Origin: Moritella sp. JT01
GTDB taxonomy: Bacteria; Pseudomonadota; Gammaproteobacteria; Enterobacterales; Moritellaceae
DNA length: 64,000 nucleotides
NCBI RefSeq assembly: GCF_001574435.1
Contig: NZ_LOCN01000007.1
Coordinates: 597,186 to 661,185 of the forward strand
Direction: 5' to 3'
The position numbers and the translations under genes are program-made. The first letter of the stretch is position 1; each line of letters opens with the position of its first letter. The notes under the pieces were generated by a model, which was given only the letters and a program-made list of their open reading frames with translations, had not been told where the DNA came from and did no database searches. Below are positions 1 through 8,748 of the stretch, piece after piece.

Positions 1-1815
1 TTACAAACACTATCTCTAACAGTAGATACACCTAATATAGTCCCAAACCAGATGACAAGTTATACAGTCATAGGTCAATATGATAATGGTACCAAAAAAG
101 ATTTAACAAACGATTCGTTACTCAGAACAGAGAGGGACAATCACAATGTGAGACTTAACTATAGGGACGCAAAAATCATCGGAATGCATCCTGGTATCGC
201 GACAATTACCGCATCTAGAGGCGAGATATTCAGTGACCCGATTACCATGACGGTAACAAAGGCTAAGCTAACAAAATTAATGGTCGATCTGGGACCTAAA
301 TTACCAGTCGCGAGTGGCCTAAACCTTAAACTCGATGTTTACGGGACTTATGAATATGATAATGATGATGCTGGTGAAAGTATTATTCATCCGGTTACAT
401 CGAACGTTACTTGGCATAGTCAGGATCCTGCCATCGTTTCTGTTGATAAGCAATCATTAGTCGGTAAGTTACCAGGTACCACCCAAGTATGGTGTAGTTT
501 AGATGGCTTAGAGAGTCAACATTTTGATGTTATAGTCACGGATGCTGAAGCTCAGTCTTTACGTATTACCCAAGAAAAAAAGACTACTATTGCAGGATAT
601 TCTGTCAAATATCACGCTTTTTCGACATACACTGACAACAAAGAACTCGAGGTCACTGATCTAGTTAAATGGCATAGTTCTGATATTCAAAAAGCATTTT
701 TTACAGGTAATACGCTCAATACCAAACATGCTGGTAAGGTAACCATTCGCGCAACATTCGGTACGTTTACAAAGAGCGCTAGCCTTACGATTAGCAATGC
801 CAAATTAGAAACGATTAAACTAAATCAGGTACAAGACGATATTCCTCTCGGTCAAACATATACATTATCGGGCATTGGTATAGATAGTTTAGACAACGAG
901 ATTTCTATAGATGTAAACAAGTTTAATTGGAACACTGCTGATAACTCAATCGTGACTTTCATTTCGGATGGTGAAATCAAAGCGATGAAAGAAGGCAGCA
1001 CCGAAGTTACAGTGAGCGATAAAACTGACTCATCAATAAAGTATTCTATGTATATTCAGGTGGGTCCTAAAGCGCTAAAAGCTATCCAGATTAATGCTAC
1101 TTCCTTTGATCTAATTTACGGTACTGATATGAAGCTTGGTGCAACGGGTATATACACTGACGACACAAGTAATAACATTAGTGATCAAGTAGAGTGGAGC
1201 AGTAAATCGGAGGTAATAACGGTTGACAAGAATGGTATTGCTCTTGCTCGTACGCAAGACGATAGCGCCTCGTCTAATACGACTATTTCTGCTAAATTAG
1301 GTGATATTCAAAATACCGCAAATTTCTTTATTAGCAACATCAATGTTATCGTTGAAAAACCAAGTGTCGTAAGTATCACCTCAAATACTGGCAGTGCTGT
1401 CTTTAGCTTAACACCTTCGAAAGCGCTATTGCGTATGATGGATTTTAACCCTTTAAACAAAGCGAATATAGGACGTCTAAGAGCCGAATCCGATCATATC
1501 ATTTATGAGGGACAAGGTAGCCATCCACAATTTAAACACTTTAATTCTAAGGATAGGTCTGCTACACAATTCTGCGAAAACCTATCGAATGCAGGGCTCG
1601 ACGGTCGCCATAATTGGAAACTCGCATCGGTTAAAGAATTGCTAGCGTTGAGATCGGCCCCATCATCCGATAAGACACTAAAAGATAGTGATTATTTTTC
1701 CAACTCGACCGATACTAATACCATGGTGGATTTGAACAGAGAAAATGATCATCCGGTCAAGAAAAACCGCCCAAATGATATCTTAGGATATGTCAGCTGC
1801 GTCTCAATAAACTAA
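1..1815 (+). CDS. BIG2 Ig-like repeat surface protein with Lcl/DUF1566-like C-terminus (5' end outside window)
   Basis: The frame is open from base 1, so only the last 604 residues are visible and the true start lies upstream; the ATG at 52 is internal. The visible part has four to five bacterial Ig-like (BIG2) units of about 85-90 residues. Each carries a W-H/N/S-S-x-D strand (VTWHSQDP, VKWHSSD, FNWNTAD, VEWSSKSE) followed by a G-T/S-x-x-V/I-T strand. The last ~125 residues have CENL, GRHNWKLASVKELLALRS and a final GYVSCVS. This matches the Lcl C-terminal (DUF1566) pattern of a W-[RK]-L-x-[ST]-x-x-E-L core and a terminal Cys-containing strand. Proteins with this layout are usually exported and surface exposed, acting in adhesion or attachment; that role is inferred. 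A strong terminator follows the stop. Confidence 0.85.
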   Translation, partial: LQTLSLTVDTPNIVPNQMTSYTVIGQYDNGTKKDLTNDSLLRTERDNHNVRLNYRDAKIIGMHPGIATITASRGEIFSDPITMTVTKAKLTKLMVDLGPKLPVASGLNLKLDVYGTYEYDNDDAGESIIHPVTSNVTWHSQDPAIVSVDKQSLVGKLPGTTQVWCSLDGLESQHFDVIVTDAEAQSLRITQEKKTTIAGYSVKYHAFSTYTDNKELEVTDLVKWHSSDIQKAFFTGNTLNTKHAGKVTIRATFGTFTKSASLTISNAKLETIKLNQVQDDIPLGQTYTLSGIGIDSLDNEISIDVNKFNWNTADNSIVTFISDGEIKAMKEGSTEVTVSDKTDSSIKYSMYIQVGPKALKAIQINATSFDLIYGTDMKLGATGIYTDDTSNNISDQVEWSSKSEVITVDKNGIALARTQDDSASSNTTISAKLGDIQNTANFFISNINVIVEKPSVVSITSNTGSAVFSLTPSKALLRMMDFNPLNKANIGRLRAESDHIIYEGQGSHPQFKHFNSKDRSATQFCENLSNAGLDGRHNWKLASVKELLALRSAPSSDKTLKDSDYFSNSTDTNTMVDLNRENDHPVKKNRPNDILGYVSCVSIN

Positions 1816-1857
1816 GTCGTCGTCATTAATCAACATAGATAAAAGTTAATGTATGTC

Positions 1858-1890
1858 ATGCCGCTCAATTAAAATGAGCGGCATTTTTAT
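1858..1890 (+). terminator. Rho-independent terminator
   Basis: A perfect 10-bp stem (1858-1867 with 1875-1884) has a 7-nt A/T loop and is followed by a T-run. It lies 43 bases after the stop of the BIG2 gene. The stem is also preceded by A/T-rich sequence, so weak action on the converging LysR transcript is possible. Confidence 0.85.
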
Positions 1891-2056
1891 GCGCATAATT
1901 TAATTAATAAGGCCATCAATTCAGTAAAACAGAATCCTAACGAATTTCTTCATCGGATTCTATAGTCGATAGCTTTTCGGTGTTCTCTATTAGACAAACA
2001 AATGCTGCCTATGAGCTAAGCTGGTAAAGAGTTAATGGGAAACCCGAAAGTTAACG

Positions 2057-2962
2057 TCATTTGAATTGAGCTAAATCGGCTTTTAAAAAATCAATAAATA
2101 CCCTGAACTTTTCAGGGCGAAATACTCGATGAGAGTATACTGCGTATAGGTTTAACGGTGCGGCCTTGGATGCAAAATTTAATTCAATGAGACTGCCATC
2201 TTTTATATGTTCATCACAAGCATGACGAGAAAGGATAGCAAAGCCAACCCCCGATAAGGCTGCCTTAAAAGCCATTTCGCCGCTGTTCACTTTAAAGTTA
2301 CTAGACACGCTTATATGATGAAACTCCCCATTGTCTTTAATAAATTGCCAAGCTTTCCCTTGGAGTGCAGTTGCAGTGGTGATGCAAGGTAATGCACTAA
2401 AATCACTGATGTTACTGGGTTTACCCCATTGCTTAATGACTTTGGGTGCTGCCACAATGCAACATGGGAACTCAGCTAGTTTTTGTGCAATATAATCACT
2501 GTCTGGTAGATCCCCCCTAGTTACAATAATTGCAATATCGATATCCTCAATTAAGGACTCAAATCCGGCTAAGTTCGTCGTACAGTTAATACTGATTTCA
2601 GGATATTTTAATGAAAAATCAATAATAGAATCCCCCAATAATTTGGGGCCCATTTCACTCGGAATACAGAGCCTTAGCGGGCCTTTAAGTTGCGTTTTAT
2701 TGGATGTGATGTCAGATTCGAGTTGCGCTAAGGCGTCGAGTAATGCACCAGACCGAGAATAAAGTAGCGCACCTGATTCGGTTAACCTCATATGTCGTGT
2801 ACTGCGTTCAATTAAGCGGACTTGTAGTTTAGCTTCCAATTGAGAAATAGTACGGCTCACGTTTGAAGATGGCATTTGTAATGCCTTTGCTGCACCGATA
2901 AAGCTGCCTTTCTCTGCAACAGAAGAAAATATCCGGAGCGAAGTGAAATCAATGTTATCCAT
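2057..2962 (-). CDS. LysR-family transcriptional regulator
   Basis: The product is 301 residues, the normal LysR length. An N-terminal winged helix-turn-helix (residues about 1-60) contains GSFIGAAKALQMPSSNVSR, then the linker helix with LERKL-like and RSTRHMRLTESG motifs. A periplasmic-binding-protein-like effector domain follows (about 90-295). It resembles the CrgA/YafC-type subgroup. It is transcribed divergently from an FAD-dependent monooxygenase with 176 bases between the start codons. Two palindromes lie in that gap, so it most likely controls the monooxygenase and itself. The inducer cannot be read from the sequence. Confidence 0.9.
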   Translation of the reverse strand: MDNIDFTSLRIFSSVAEKGSFIGAAKALQMPSSNVSRTISQLEAKLQVRLIERSTRHMRLTESGALLYSRSGALLDALAQLESDITSNKTQLKGPLRLCIPSEMGPKLLGDSIIDFSLKYPEISINCTTNLAGFESLIEDIDIAIIVTRGDLPDSDYIAQKLAEFPCCIVAAPKVIKQWGKPSNISDFSALPCITTATALQGKAWQFIKDNGEFHHISVSSNFKVNSGEMAFKAALSGVGFAILSRHACDEHIKDGSLIELNFASKAAPLNLYAVYSHRVFRPEKFRVFIDFLKADLAQFK

Positions 2963-2974
2963 TATACTATCCCG

Positions 2975-3052
2975 TTATTGATATCAATAAGTCCAATTTA
3001 TACCACCTAACAATCATAAATGATATGAATTATATTGTTTGTTATTAATAAC
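2975..3052. promoter_or_regulatory. Palindromic candidate operators in the LysR/monooxygenase divergent promoter
   Basis: A perfect 16-bp palindrome TTATTGATATCAATAA (2975-2990) lies 13 bases from the LysR start codon. A perfect 12-bp palindrome GTTATTAATAAC occupies 3041-3052. Both contain the TTATT/AATAA half-sites and sit in the intergenic space of a divergent LysR pair, where LysR proteins normally bind. Function is inferred from position and symmetry only. Confidence 0.45.
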
Positions 3053-3138
3053 GATTCAGCTCAAAAAGAGATAACTGACAAGACTCAACATTAGCTGGAA
3101 TGCACGTTTTCCCTACATTATTAGAAAAGGACTCATTT

Positions 3139-4308
3139 ATGAAAATAGGTATATTAGGCGGTGGTATTGGCGGGTTAAGTACTGCGATTGCATTGAAACT
3201 AGAAGGCTTTGAGGCAGATGTCTATGAACGACATAGTCGACCAAGCGAAATTGGTGCCGGTATTGTATGCTGGCCGAATGCTTCATTTGTTTTAGACCAA
3301 CTTGGAGTGTTAAGCCAGGTGGCCAAAGTGTCTGGTTCGCTCAACTATATGCACCGTTTTTCTAGTCATGGCGAACCACTAGGCTCATTAGACATAACTC
3401 AACTAAATCAATTAATCGCGTATCCTAGCTATTCTGTTATTCGTAAAGATTTGATGGCTATACTGACCCAACGGGCTCTTGAACTAGGTATCAATATACA
3501 TTATCAACATGATGTAACTTCACTTTCGAATAACGATAACAACAAAGTTTGTGTGCAATTTACCAATGGTAAAAATATCGAACCAGATATCATTATTGGC
3601 GCTGATGGCAGTATGAATTCATTTACTAGACAGTATGTAAATAGTAATAACGATCCTGTTTATCAGGGTGTTGTTAATTGGATTGGTGTATTTGAGTGTA
3701 AAGATGATATTTTCACTGACCTTTCGGTTTCAGATTACTGGGGAGTTGGAGAACGTTTCGGAATAGTACCAGTATCAAAAACAAAAGCTTATTGGGCTGG
3801 ATGTGTCGCATCTCAAAATATAGAAGAGGTAAACCCTGACTTGTATAAATCCGAACTCCGTTCGCTGTTTGCTAGTTGGCCAGATCCTATTAATAAGATA
3901 ATCAATGAAACACCTTTATCCCGAATTAATAAAATTTATGTTCATGATCATAACCCAATAAAAATCTGGCATAAAAATAATGTCATATTACTCGGTGATG
4001 CTGCGCATTCTGCTTTACCCACTTCTGGTCAAGGAGCTTGTCAGGCGCTGGAAGATGCATGGCACTTTGTTCATTGTTTAAAAGAAAATGTGAATGATAT
4101 ATCTAAGGTATTTAAGCAATTTACCGAGTTAAGAGCGGTTAAAACGTCAAAAATTACAATGGGTGGTCGCCAAGTTGCCTCATCCATTTTCAACCAAGAT
4201 AAAGCATTTTGTGAACAGAGGAATTTAGCGAGTAAAAATATGGATCATAAAAATACTGTTATTGGTATCGCTAAACTCTGGACTAACGGCTTACCTATCG
4301 GCGTCTAG
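3139..4308 (+). CDS. FAD-dependent monooxygenase (salicylate/p-hydroxybenzoate hydroxylase fold)
   Basis: I chose the ATG at 3139 (389 residues) over the upstream ATG at 3100 because an AAAAGGA ribosome binding site lies 8 bases before it and the Rossmann strand then begins at residue 2. Visible class A flavoprotein monooxygenase motifs are the dinucleotide-binding GGGIGG near the N-terminus, an acidic end of beta-2 (YERH), the DG motif GADGSMNSFTR, and the second FAD motif GDAAHSALPTSGQGACQALEDA. Such enzymes use FAD and NAD(P)H to hydroxylate aromatic or similar substrates in the cytoplasm. The substrate is unknown. The divergent LysR is its likely regulator. Confidence 0.88.
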   Translation: MKIGILGGGIGGLSTAIALKLEGFEADVYERHSRPSEIGAGIVCWPNASFVLDQLGVLSQVAKVSGSLNYMHRFSSHGEPLGSLDITQLNQLIAYPSYSVIRKDLMAILTQRALELGINIHYQHDVTSLSNNDNNKVCVQFTNGKNIEPDIIIGADGSMNSFTRQYVNSNNDPVYQGVVNWIGVFECKDDIFTDLSVSDYWGVGERFGIVPVSKTKAYWAGCVASQNIEEVNPDLYKSELRSLFASWPDPINKIINETPLSRINKIYVHDHNPIKIWHKNNVILLGDAAHSALPTSGQGACQALEDAWHFVHCLKENVNDISKVFKQFTELRAVKTSKITMGGRQVASSIFNQDKAFCEQRNLASKNMDHKNTVIGIAKLWTNGLPIGV

Positions 4309-4516
4309 CACTGTCAATTTTCGGTTAGTTAATCCAAATATTATTCGTTCACTTAAAACTAGATGTGTTGATGATGCTGCTGATACATGGGTAGTGATAA
4401 AGCAGTAAATGACTAACAAGCGGCTGTACCGGACAATTTGGTGACGCCGCAAAGTATTAACCCAAAAACCAACGCCACTTAACACTCTAATTTTATGATC
4501 GCGATTTTTTTTCAAA

Positions 4517-5458
4517 TTATGGCTGATTAATCATTTTATACTCACCATTTAGTTTGAAATCTCCTGACAAAAATTCCAACGATAGGCTATCTGCCAGAAA
4601 ATCACTATCATCATTTTGATAGGTATAATCATAACTTTTTATCTTATCACCAACTGTCTCAGTTAATTTCTTAATTGGATGAAATGAAAGTCCAAAAAAG
4701 TCCATATCGACTTTCCACTCTTTAAGCGGATCGACATAATACACGCCATAAATCATATAAAAATCATTAACATACTCGATATCAAATGTCTTAATCCCGC
4801 TACCGAATATTGTTTGAATGGCTTGTTTTATCTCTCCATTTTCGTAATATTTCAACAGTAGAGTGTTCTTATGGGACTCTAACGAGGCTTTTATTTCCTG
4901 AATGTCTTTCAGACGGCCATTATCATAATAGGTATAATTTACCTTGAGATTCACACCTAATTCACCACTTTGTAAAACTTGGTTACGCGTTATCAATTGT
5001 CCAGTATTGTCATACAAATACATAATTTGATAAGTAGCTTTAGGCACCCCCTCAAAGTTAGTATCTAAATCATTAAAAACCCTCTTATCTTCACGAATCA
5101 CTTTACCTTCATTATCGTACATATACTCAGAGATAAAGTTTTCTTTGGTATGTCTTATAAAACTATTAGGGTTTCGCTTCATCAACGCACGGGCTGATTT
5201 TATAGTACTGTCTGAGTTATACGTATAATCAAATGTACTGTCTGTATAATCACGTTGAGTAATACGACCATTATCATCATAAATATAAGCCGCCTTTACT
5301 TCATCCCCTTTGGTTAATTTAACCAAACGGCTTGAATTTGCCGTAACCAAATTCTGATCGATTCCGTCAGAAAAAAGTGAATAGTTATCATAAGCATATG
5401 CATTAAAAGTAAATACAATGGCAATGGCAATGGCAATAAGTGTTTTATTTAAATTCAT
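4517..5458 (-). CDS. Exported YD-repeat-type protein
   Basis: The product is 313 residues with a clear Sec signal peptide (residues 1-22, cleavage after an AYA-type site). After it come tandem units of the YD/RHS type: YDDNGRITQRDYTD, YTYNSDSTIKSAR, YDNEGKVIRED, YDNTGQLITRN and YYDNGRLKDIQE, spaced about 20-40 residues apart. No RHS core cleavage motif or toxin tail is present, so this is a stand-alone repeat protein rather than an Rhs toxin. An AAAGGAAA ribosome binding site precedes the ATG. The promoter-side region is occupied by the remains of an IS6-family element beginning about 25 bases upstream, so this gene may have lost or changed its promoter. Location is periplasm or outside the cell; function unknown. 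Confidence 0.75.
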   Translation of the reverse strand: MNLNKTLIAIAIAIVFTFNAYAYDNYSLFSDGIDQNLVTANSSRLVKLTKGDEVKAAYIYDDNGRITQRDYTDSTFDYTYNSDSTIKSARALMKRNPNSFIRHTKENFISEYMYDNEGKVIREDKRVFNDLDTNFEGVPKATYQIMYLYDNTGQLITRNQVLQSGELGVNLKVNYTYYDNGRLKDIQEIKASLESHKNTLLLKYYENGEIKQAIQTIFGSGIKTFDIEYVNDFYMIYGVYYVDPLKEWKVDMDFFGLSFHPIKKLTETVGDKIKSYDYTYQNDDSDFLADSLSLEFLSGDFKLNGEYKMINQP

Positions 5459-5482
5459 GAATAATTTCCTTTATATAATTGT

Positions 5483-5808
5483 GGTTGTGTCGGAAACTAA
5501 AATTTAGTTGTTTAAAATTAATAACATACTGTTTCTCAGATACAATTATGCTACGAGAGAATAAAGCAGTTCCCATGGTACATATTCTATTACCCAACGA
5601 TTTAATCGTTGGGTGGTCAAAATGCATGTTTCGCTCAGCAAATATTTCTTCTATTTCACGATAACTGAGTTTATAAGCAAGATAATAACGCAGCGCCATT
5701 ATGATGGATAATGTCGTCCTGAAAAATTGATTTTCATATTATAATGCCTCTTCGAATGTTGAAAATTATCAATATTTTGATTTACCTAGTCAATTTTTCG
5801 ACACAATC
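5483..5808. mobile_element. Degenerate IS6-family insertion sequence with terminal inverted repeats, internally deleted
   Basis: Inward-facing ends GGTTGTGTCGGAAA (5483-5496) and the reverse complement at 5795-5808 (GATTGTGTCGAAAA) match at 12 of 14 positions. Between them is a broken IS6-type transposase start. The whole element is 326 bp, against roughly 800 bp for an intact IS6 member, so most of the transposase is deleted. The 8 bases outside the two ends do not match each other, so no target duplication remains. The relic fills almost exactly the gap between two exported-protein genes. Confidence 0.7.
5606..5737 (-). pseudogene. IS6-family transposase N-terminal remnant
   Basis: Reading from the ATG at 5737 gives MKINFSGRHYPS and then a stop. 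A shift of frame resumes with ALRYYLAYKLSYREIEEIF and AERNMHFDHPTI. These are the conserved start and helix-turn-helix of IS6 transposases (F-x-G-x-H-Y/F-P; W-x-L-x-Y-x-L-S-Y-R-x-I-E-E; D-H-S-T-I-x-R-W-V). The protein is broken by a frameshift near 5700 and its homology stops abruptly where R-W-V should follow. The DDE catalytic core is absent, so it cannot transpose by itself. Confidence 0.75.
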
Positions 5809-5810
5809 GC

Positions 5811-6230
5811 TCACAGGCCAAGACTTACGTTATTCGCGACTTCAAGCCTATCTAAAACATGTACAGGTACGTTGGTAATAAACTCTGATAGGTCAACTGA
5901 AAATGGGCTGGTAACCCCAGAACGACACATAATAAGGTTCATTCCTACAAGCAAAATTTTAGGTGTAGCACCATCCCATCTCAATTTAGCTTCAATTTCA
6001 AGATCACTGACGTTAATACCACAGCTGTAAGTTCTTGCTGTCAAAATAGAATTTTCAATTTGATAACCACCGACAATCGCAATTGGTAATTTTTCTTCCG
6101 GGAAAGTGATCGGAACTTCCGTGGCCGACATGCCTGTTAAAGTTGGGGGGGTAATAGCATTGTTGGCTGCAACACTAATGCTAGGTAACAATACAGCCGC
6201 TGATAGTAATAGTGGAATTGTAAATTTCAT
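5811..6230 (-). CDS. Small exported protein of unknown function
   Basis: The product is 139 residues. It has an N-terminal Sec signal peptide (residues 1-22, AVLLPSISVAA with an AxA-type site). The mature part has two cysteines (in YSCGINV and IMCRSG) that could form a disulphide, and alternating hydrophobic strands suggesting a small beta-rich fold. A good AAGGAC ribosome binding site lies 6 bases before the ATG. I do not recognise the family. Its stop codon abuts the IS6 relic, which separates it from the YD-repeat gene; the two may once have been co-transcribed. Confidence 0.65.
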   Translation of the reverse strand: MKFTIPLLLSAAVLLPSISVAANNAITPPTLTGMSATEVPITFPEEKLPIAIVGGYQIENSILTARTYSCGINVSDLEIEAKLRWDGATPKILLVGMNLIMCRSGVTSPFSVDLSEFITNVPVHVLDRLEVANNVSLGL

Positions 6231-6487
6231 TTTTTGTCCTTTTATTAAAACGTCTTTATAATTAAATATCTTAGTTCGAAATTAATTAAATCATGTAAAA
6301 TACAAACTTGCAAAAGAATACCACCTAAGGGGTGCAAAAGTGAGACGCAAGTTTAAATCAGATAGGGATTAATGGAATGCATGTAACTTAAATAATTTAT
6401 TAAAAACGCACAAATATTCTAGATTTAGATCTCATATTATATTTAACTAAGTAGAGTGTGTATTTACGTTTACAAGGAAGTATTAAA

Positions 6488-7339
6488 ATGGCAGAGCTAG
6501 CGACTAAGGATTGGCTTGAATTAAGTAAAGATGATGAGACTGGAATTGAAACAATCAGAGCTCATTTTAACGGTCATGCATACGATCCGCATTGGCATGA
6601 CAGTTATTTAGTCGGTATCACTGAACAAGGTGTTCAACAGTTTAACTGCAGACGTAATACCCACACATCTTTATCTGGTGGTAGCTTTCTACTTGAACCA
6701 GGGGAAATACACGATGGCAAAGCACCTGAATATGGTGGCTTTACTTATCGAATGCTCTACATCCCACAAGACTGGATAAAGGACAAATTTTTAACCCTAT
6801 TCGATAATATACCCAGTAGTTTTGAGCTTAACTTTGATACCACGCTATCGAATAACAAAGCACTGTCAGCCAGTATTTCATCTGCATTTTTATCGTTACA
6901 CCATCAAGACCCGAAGATAGTGAAAGATGCGTGCTTAGATCAGATGTTAGAAAAGCTAACCATCAATTTAGACTGGAGAAAAAAACAGTCTAAATCAGTT
7001 GAAGTTGATGCTATTGCGCTTAAAACACAAGATTTCTTACATGCCAATATTTATACCGATATAGGCTTAGAAGCCTTGTCTCGTGCGGTTGATGCAGATC
7101 GGTTTAGAATAAACCGAGCATTTAAAGCTGCCTTTGGCCTATCCCCTCATACTTATTTGATTCAGCTTCGCTTGGTAAAAGCGCGCCAATTACTCTCTCA
7201 GGGCTATCAACCTATCGATGTTGCTAGCGAGCTATGCTTTGCCGATCAAAGCCATCTAGGTCGTTGGTTTCGCCGGGTCTATAAATTAACACCTGCAAAT
7301 TATCAGCAGCTCTGCACAAATCATCCAGACTATCGCTGA
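6488..7339 (+). CDS. AraC-family transcriptional regulator
   Basis: I place the start at the ATG at 6488 because AAGGAAG lies 7 bases upstream; the longer reading from 6458 has no such site. The product is about 283 residues. It has an N-terminal cupin-type sensor (FNGHAYDPHWHDSYLVGITEQG, GGSFLLEPGEIHDGK) and a C-terminal double helix-turn-helix (about 185-280; LEALSRAVDADRFRINRAFKAAFG and CFADQSHLGRWFRRVYKLTPA). The gene is followed after 46 bases by a LysE-type exporter on the same strand. AraC regulators paired this way with LysE/RhtB exporters usually sense an amino acid or similar small molecule and switch on its export. Confidence 0.9.
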   Translation: MAELATKDWLELSKDDETGIETIRAHFNGHAYDPHWHDSYLVGITEQGVQQFNCRRNTHTSLSGGSFLLEPGEIHDGKAPEYGGFTYRMLYIPQDWIKDKFLTLFDNIPSSFELNFDTTLSNNKALSASISSAFLSLHHQDPKIVKDACLDQMLEKLTINLDWRKKQSKSVEVDAIALKTQDFLHANIYTDIGLEALSRAVDADRFRINRAFKAAFGLSPHTYLIQLRLVKARQLLSQGYQPIDVASELCFADQSHLGRWFRRVYKLTPANYQQLCTNHPDYR

Positions 7340-7385
7340 CAATACCGAGATACTCATTACATCGTCAATTTAATGGTATTTTGTT

Positions 7386-7991
7386 ATGACTACTTTATAT
7401 TTAAACTTTTTGTTATTTGCTGTTGTTATCTCTATCACTCCAGGTCCAACAAACCTTATCGCGTTAACCCTTGGTCATCGATACGGTATTAATTCTGCTT
7501 TCGCTTTTATCATTAGTGCTGCAAGTGCTGCGTCGTTAATTCTCTTATTAACAGCACAAGGTATTGCCAATATATTTATTACCTACCCTCTACTACAACA
7601 AACAATGGCATGGATAGGTTGTACATGGTTAATCTGGTTATCTTGGAAACTGTATTGGACACCCTCTATAGCAACAGCAGATAAAAGCGATGCCTTTACA
7701 AGGCCGAGTTGGATTCAAGGTGCAGGCTTGCAATTCATTAACCCTAAAACATGGTTTATGGCCATGACCGTCAGCAGCTTATTCAATACTGCTGACTCTC
7801 ATAGCTTCAATCACAATCTAACCTTAGCAATAATATTCTTCTTCGTTGCTTGCAATACGCTTGTTTGCTGGACATTACTCGGACAATTAACAAGAAAAAT
7901 ATTAAGCAGCACAAAGCAAAACGATATCATCAACAAAATACTTGCAGTCTTACTTTTGCTATCTGTGCTGTCGGCTATGTTTACACTGTGA
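7386..7991 (+). CDS. LysE/RhtB-family amino-acid exporter
   Basis: The product is 201 residues, typical for the family. The signature ITPGPTNLIALTLG appears at residues about 17-32, followed by about six hydrophobic segments and the conserved QFINPKTWFMA stretch near residue 118. It is an inner-membrane secondary exporter, likely for an amino acid or a derivative. It is the second gene after the AraC regulator and probably its target. The substrate cannot be deduced. Confidence 0.88.
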   Translation: MTTLYLNFLLFAVVISITPGPTNLIALTLGHRYGINSAFAFIISAASAASLILLLTAQGIANIFITYPLLQQTMAWIGCTWLIWLSWKLYWTPSIATADKSDAFTRPSWIQGAGLQFINPKTWFMAMTVSSLFNTADSHSFNHNLTLAIIFFFVACNTLVCWTLLGQLTRKILSSTKQNDIINKILAVLLLLSVLSAMFTL

Positions 7992-8140
7992 TAAATAACC
8001 TATGCGCTTAAGCTTGAAAGCGTCGAGTAAACTGGAGCGCGATTCAAAATGGCTTAAAGATACACTTTCCAGAGCAGGACTAACCCACTGTTACGACCAT
8101 GTATTTAGTACTTTTATAGTACGTAACACCGTTGCGTTGT

Positions 8141-8149
8141 TGTTATAAT
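8141..8149 (+). promoter_or_regulatory. Extended -10 promoter candidate
   Basis: TGTTATAAT is an extended -10 element (TGn followed by TATAAT). It lies 60 bases before the start of the three-gene unknown cassette. No good -35 hexamer is seen, as is usual for extended -10 promoters. Confidence 0.45.
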
Positions 8150-8209
8150 TGGAGACTGTAAGACACTTACAAGCTGTATATCTTCAAACGACAAAAAGGA
8201 CATTTAGAA

Positions 8210-8746
8210 ATGGAACATACTGTACTTCCTTACAACCTGCCGAAGTCCCCAAAAGAGCAACTTAGGTATTTAGCTAAAATAATTAATATCCCTTACTCAT
8301 TTGTGGCCAGTGGTGGACAGCAAGAAGTTGAAGCTATGACTGCAACTATTATGTACCGACATTTAAACCGAATTCAGCAAATGGAAGCGTGGAAATTAAT
8401 ACGAGGCCTTGATAGTCGCCCGCTAACTGGAAAGCTTGTTGATAAGGTTTTAGATACAAAAACCAACCCTCAATGGGGGATGTGGTCAATGACGAATGAA
8501 GAATTATTAGCTGATAAAAAAATTCACGAAATAATTAATACATATGCAAGTGGGTTAGGTGTAACAGCATCAGCAGCAGGTACTAAAAGTGTACTACAAG
8601 AAGTTTGGAAAAATAAAAAATTATCCAAGGGAGGTTGGGTTACTCTAATCATTTGGGGAGCAGTGATATTTAATAGCTCTGAACTTAGTAAGGTCAATAC
8701 TGAGTTAACAAACCGAACAACATTGAACACCTCTTCTTTATATTAA
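8210..8746 (+). CDS. Protein of unknown function with one C-terminal hydrophobic segment (first gene of a three-gene cassette)
   Basis: The product is 178 residues; the ATG is preceded by AAAAGGAC. I do not recognise the family. The first 120 residues are mainly helical and soluble, with a conserved-looking stretch of Trp/Met residues (PQWGMWSMTNEELL). A glycine/alanine-rich piece (SGLGVTASAAGTKS) follows and then one hydrophobic segment, GGWVTLIIWGAVIF. A short Asn/Thr-rich tail follows it. The shape suggests a protein able to insert into a membrane. The next gene starts 3 bases after its stop, so they are co-transcribed. Confidence 0.6.
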   Translation: MEHTVLPYNLPKSPKEQLRYLAKIINIPYSFVASGGQQEVEAMTATIMYRHLNRIQQMEAWKLIRGLDSRPLTGKLVDKVLDTKTNPQWGMWSMTNEELLADKKIHEIINTYASGLGVTASAAGTKSVLQEVWKNKKLSKGGWVTLIIWGAVIFNSSELSKVNTELTNRTTLNTSSLY

Positions 8747-8748
8747 TC

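Noticed and set aside
4408-4485. A stretch beginning AACAAGCGGCTGTACCGGACA that resembles the left half of an integron attC site.
   Set aside because: The complementary right half is missing, no integrase or gene-cassette series is present, and only a short GCGGC/GCCGC hairpin can be drawn.
4291-4515. A 74-codon minus-strand frame between the monooxygenase and the YD-repeat gene.
   Set aside because: It overlaps the 3' end of the monooxygenase, has no ribosome binding site, and its composition is not convincingly protein-like. I treat it as non-coding.
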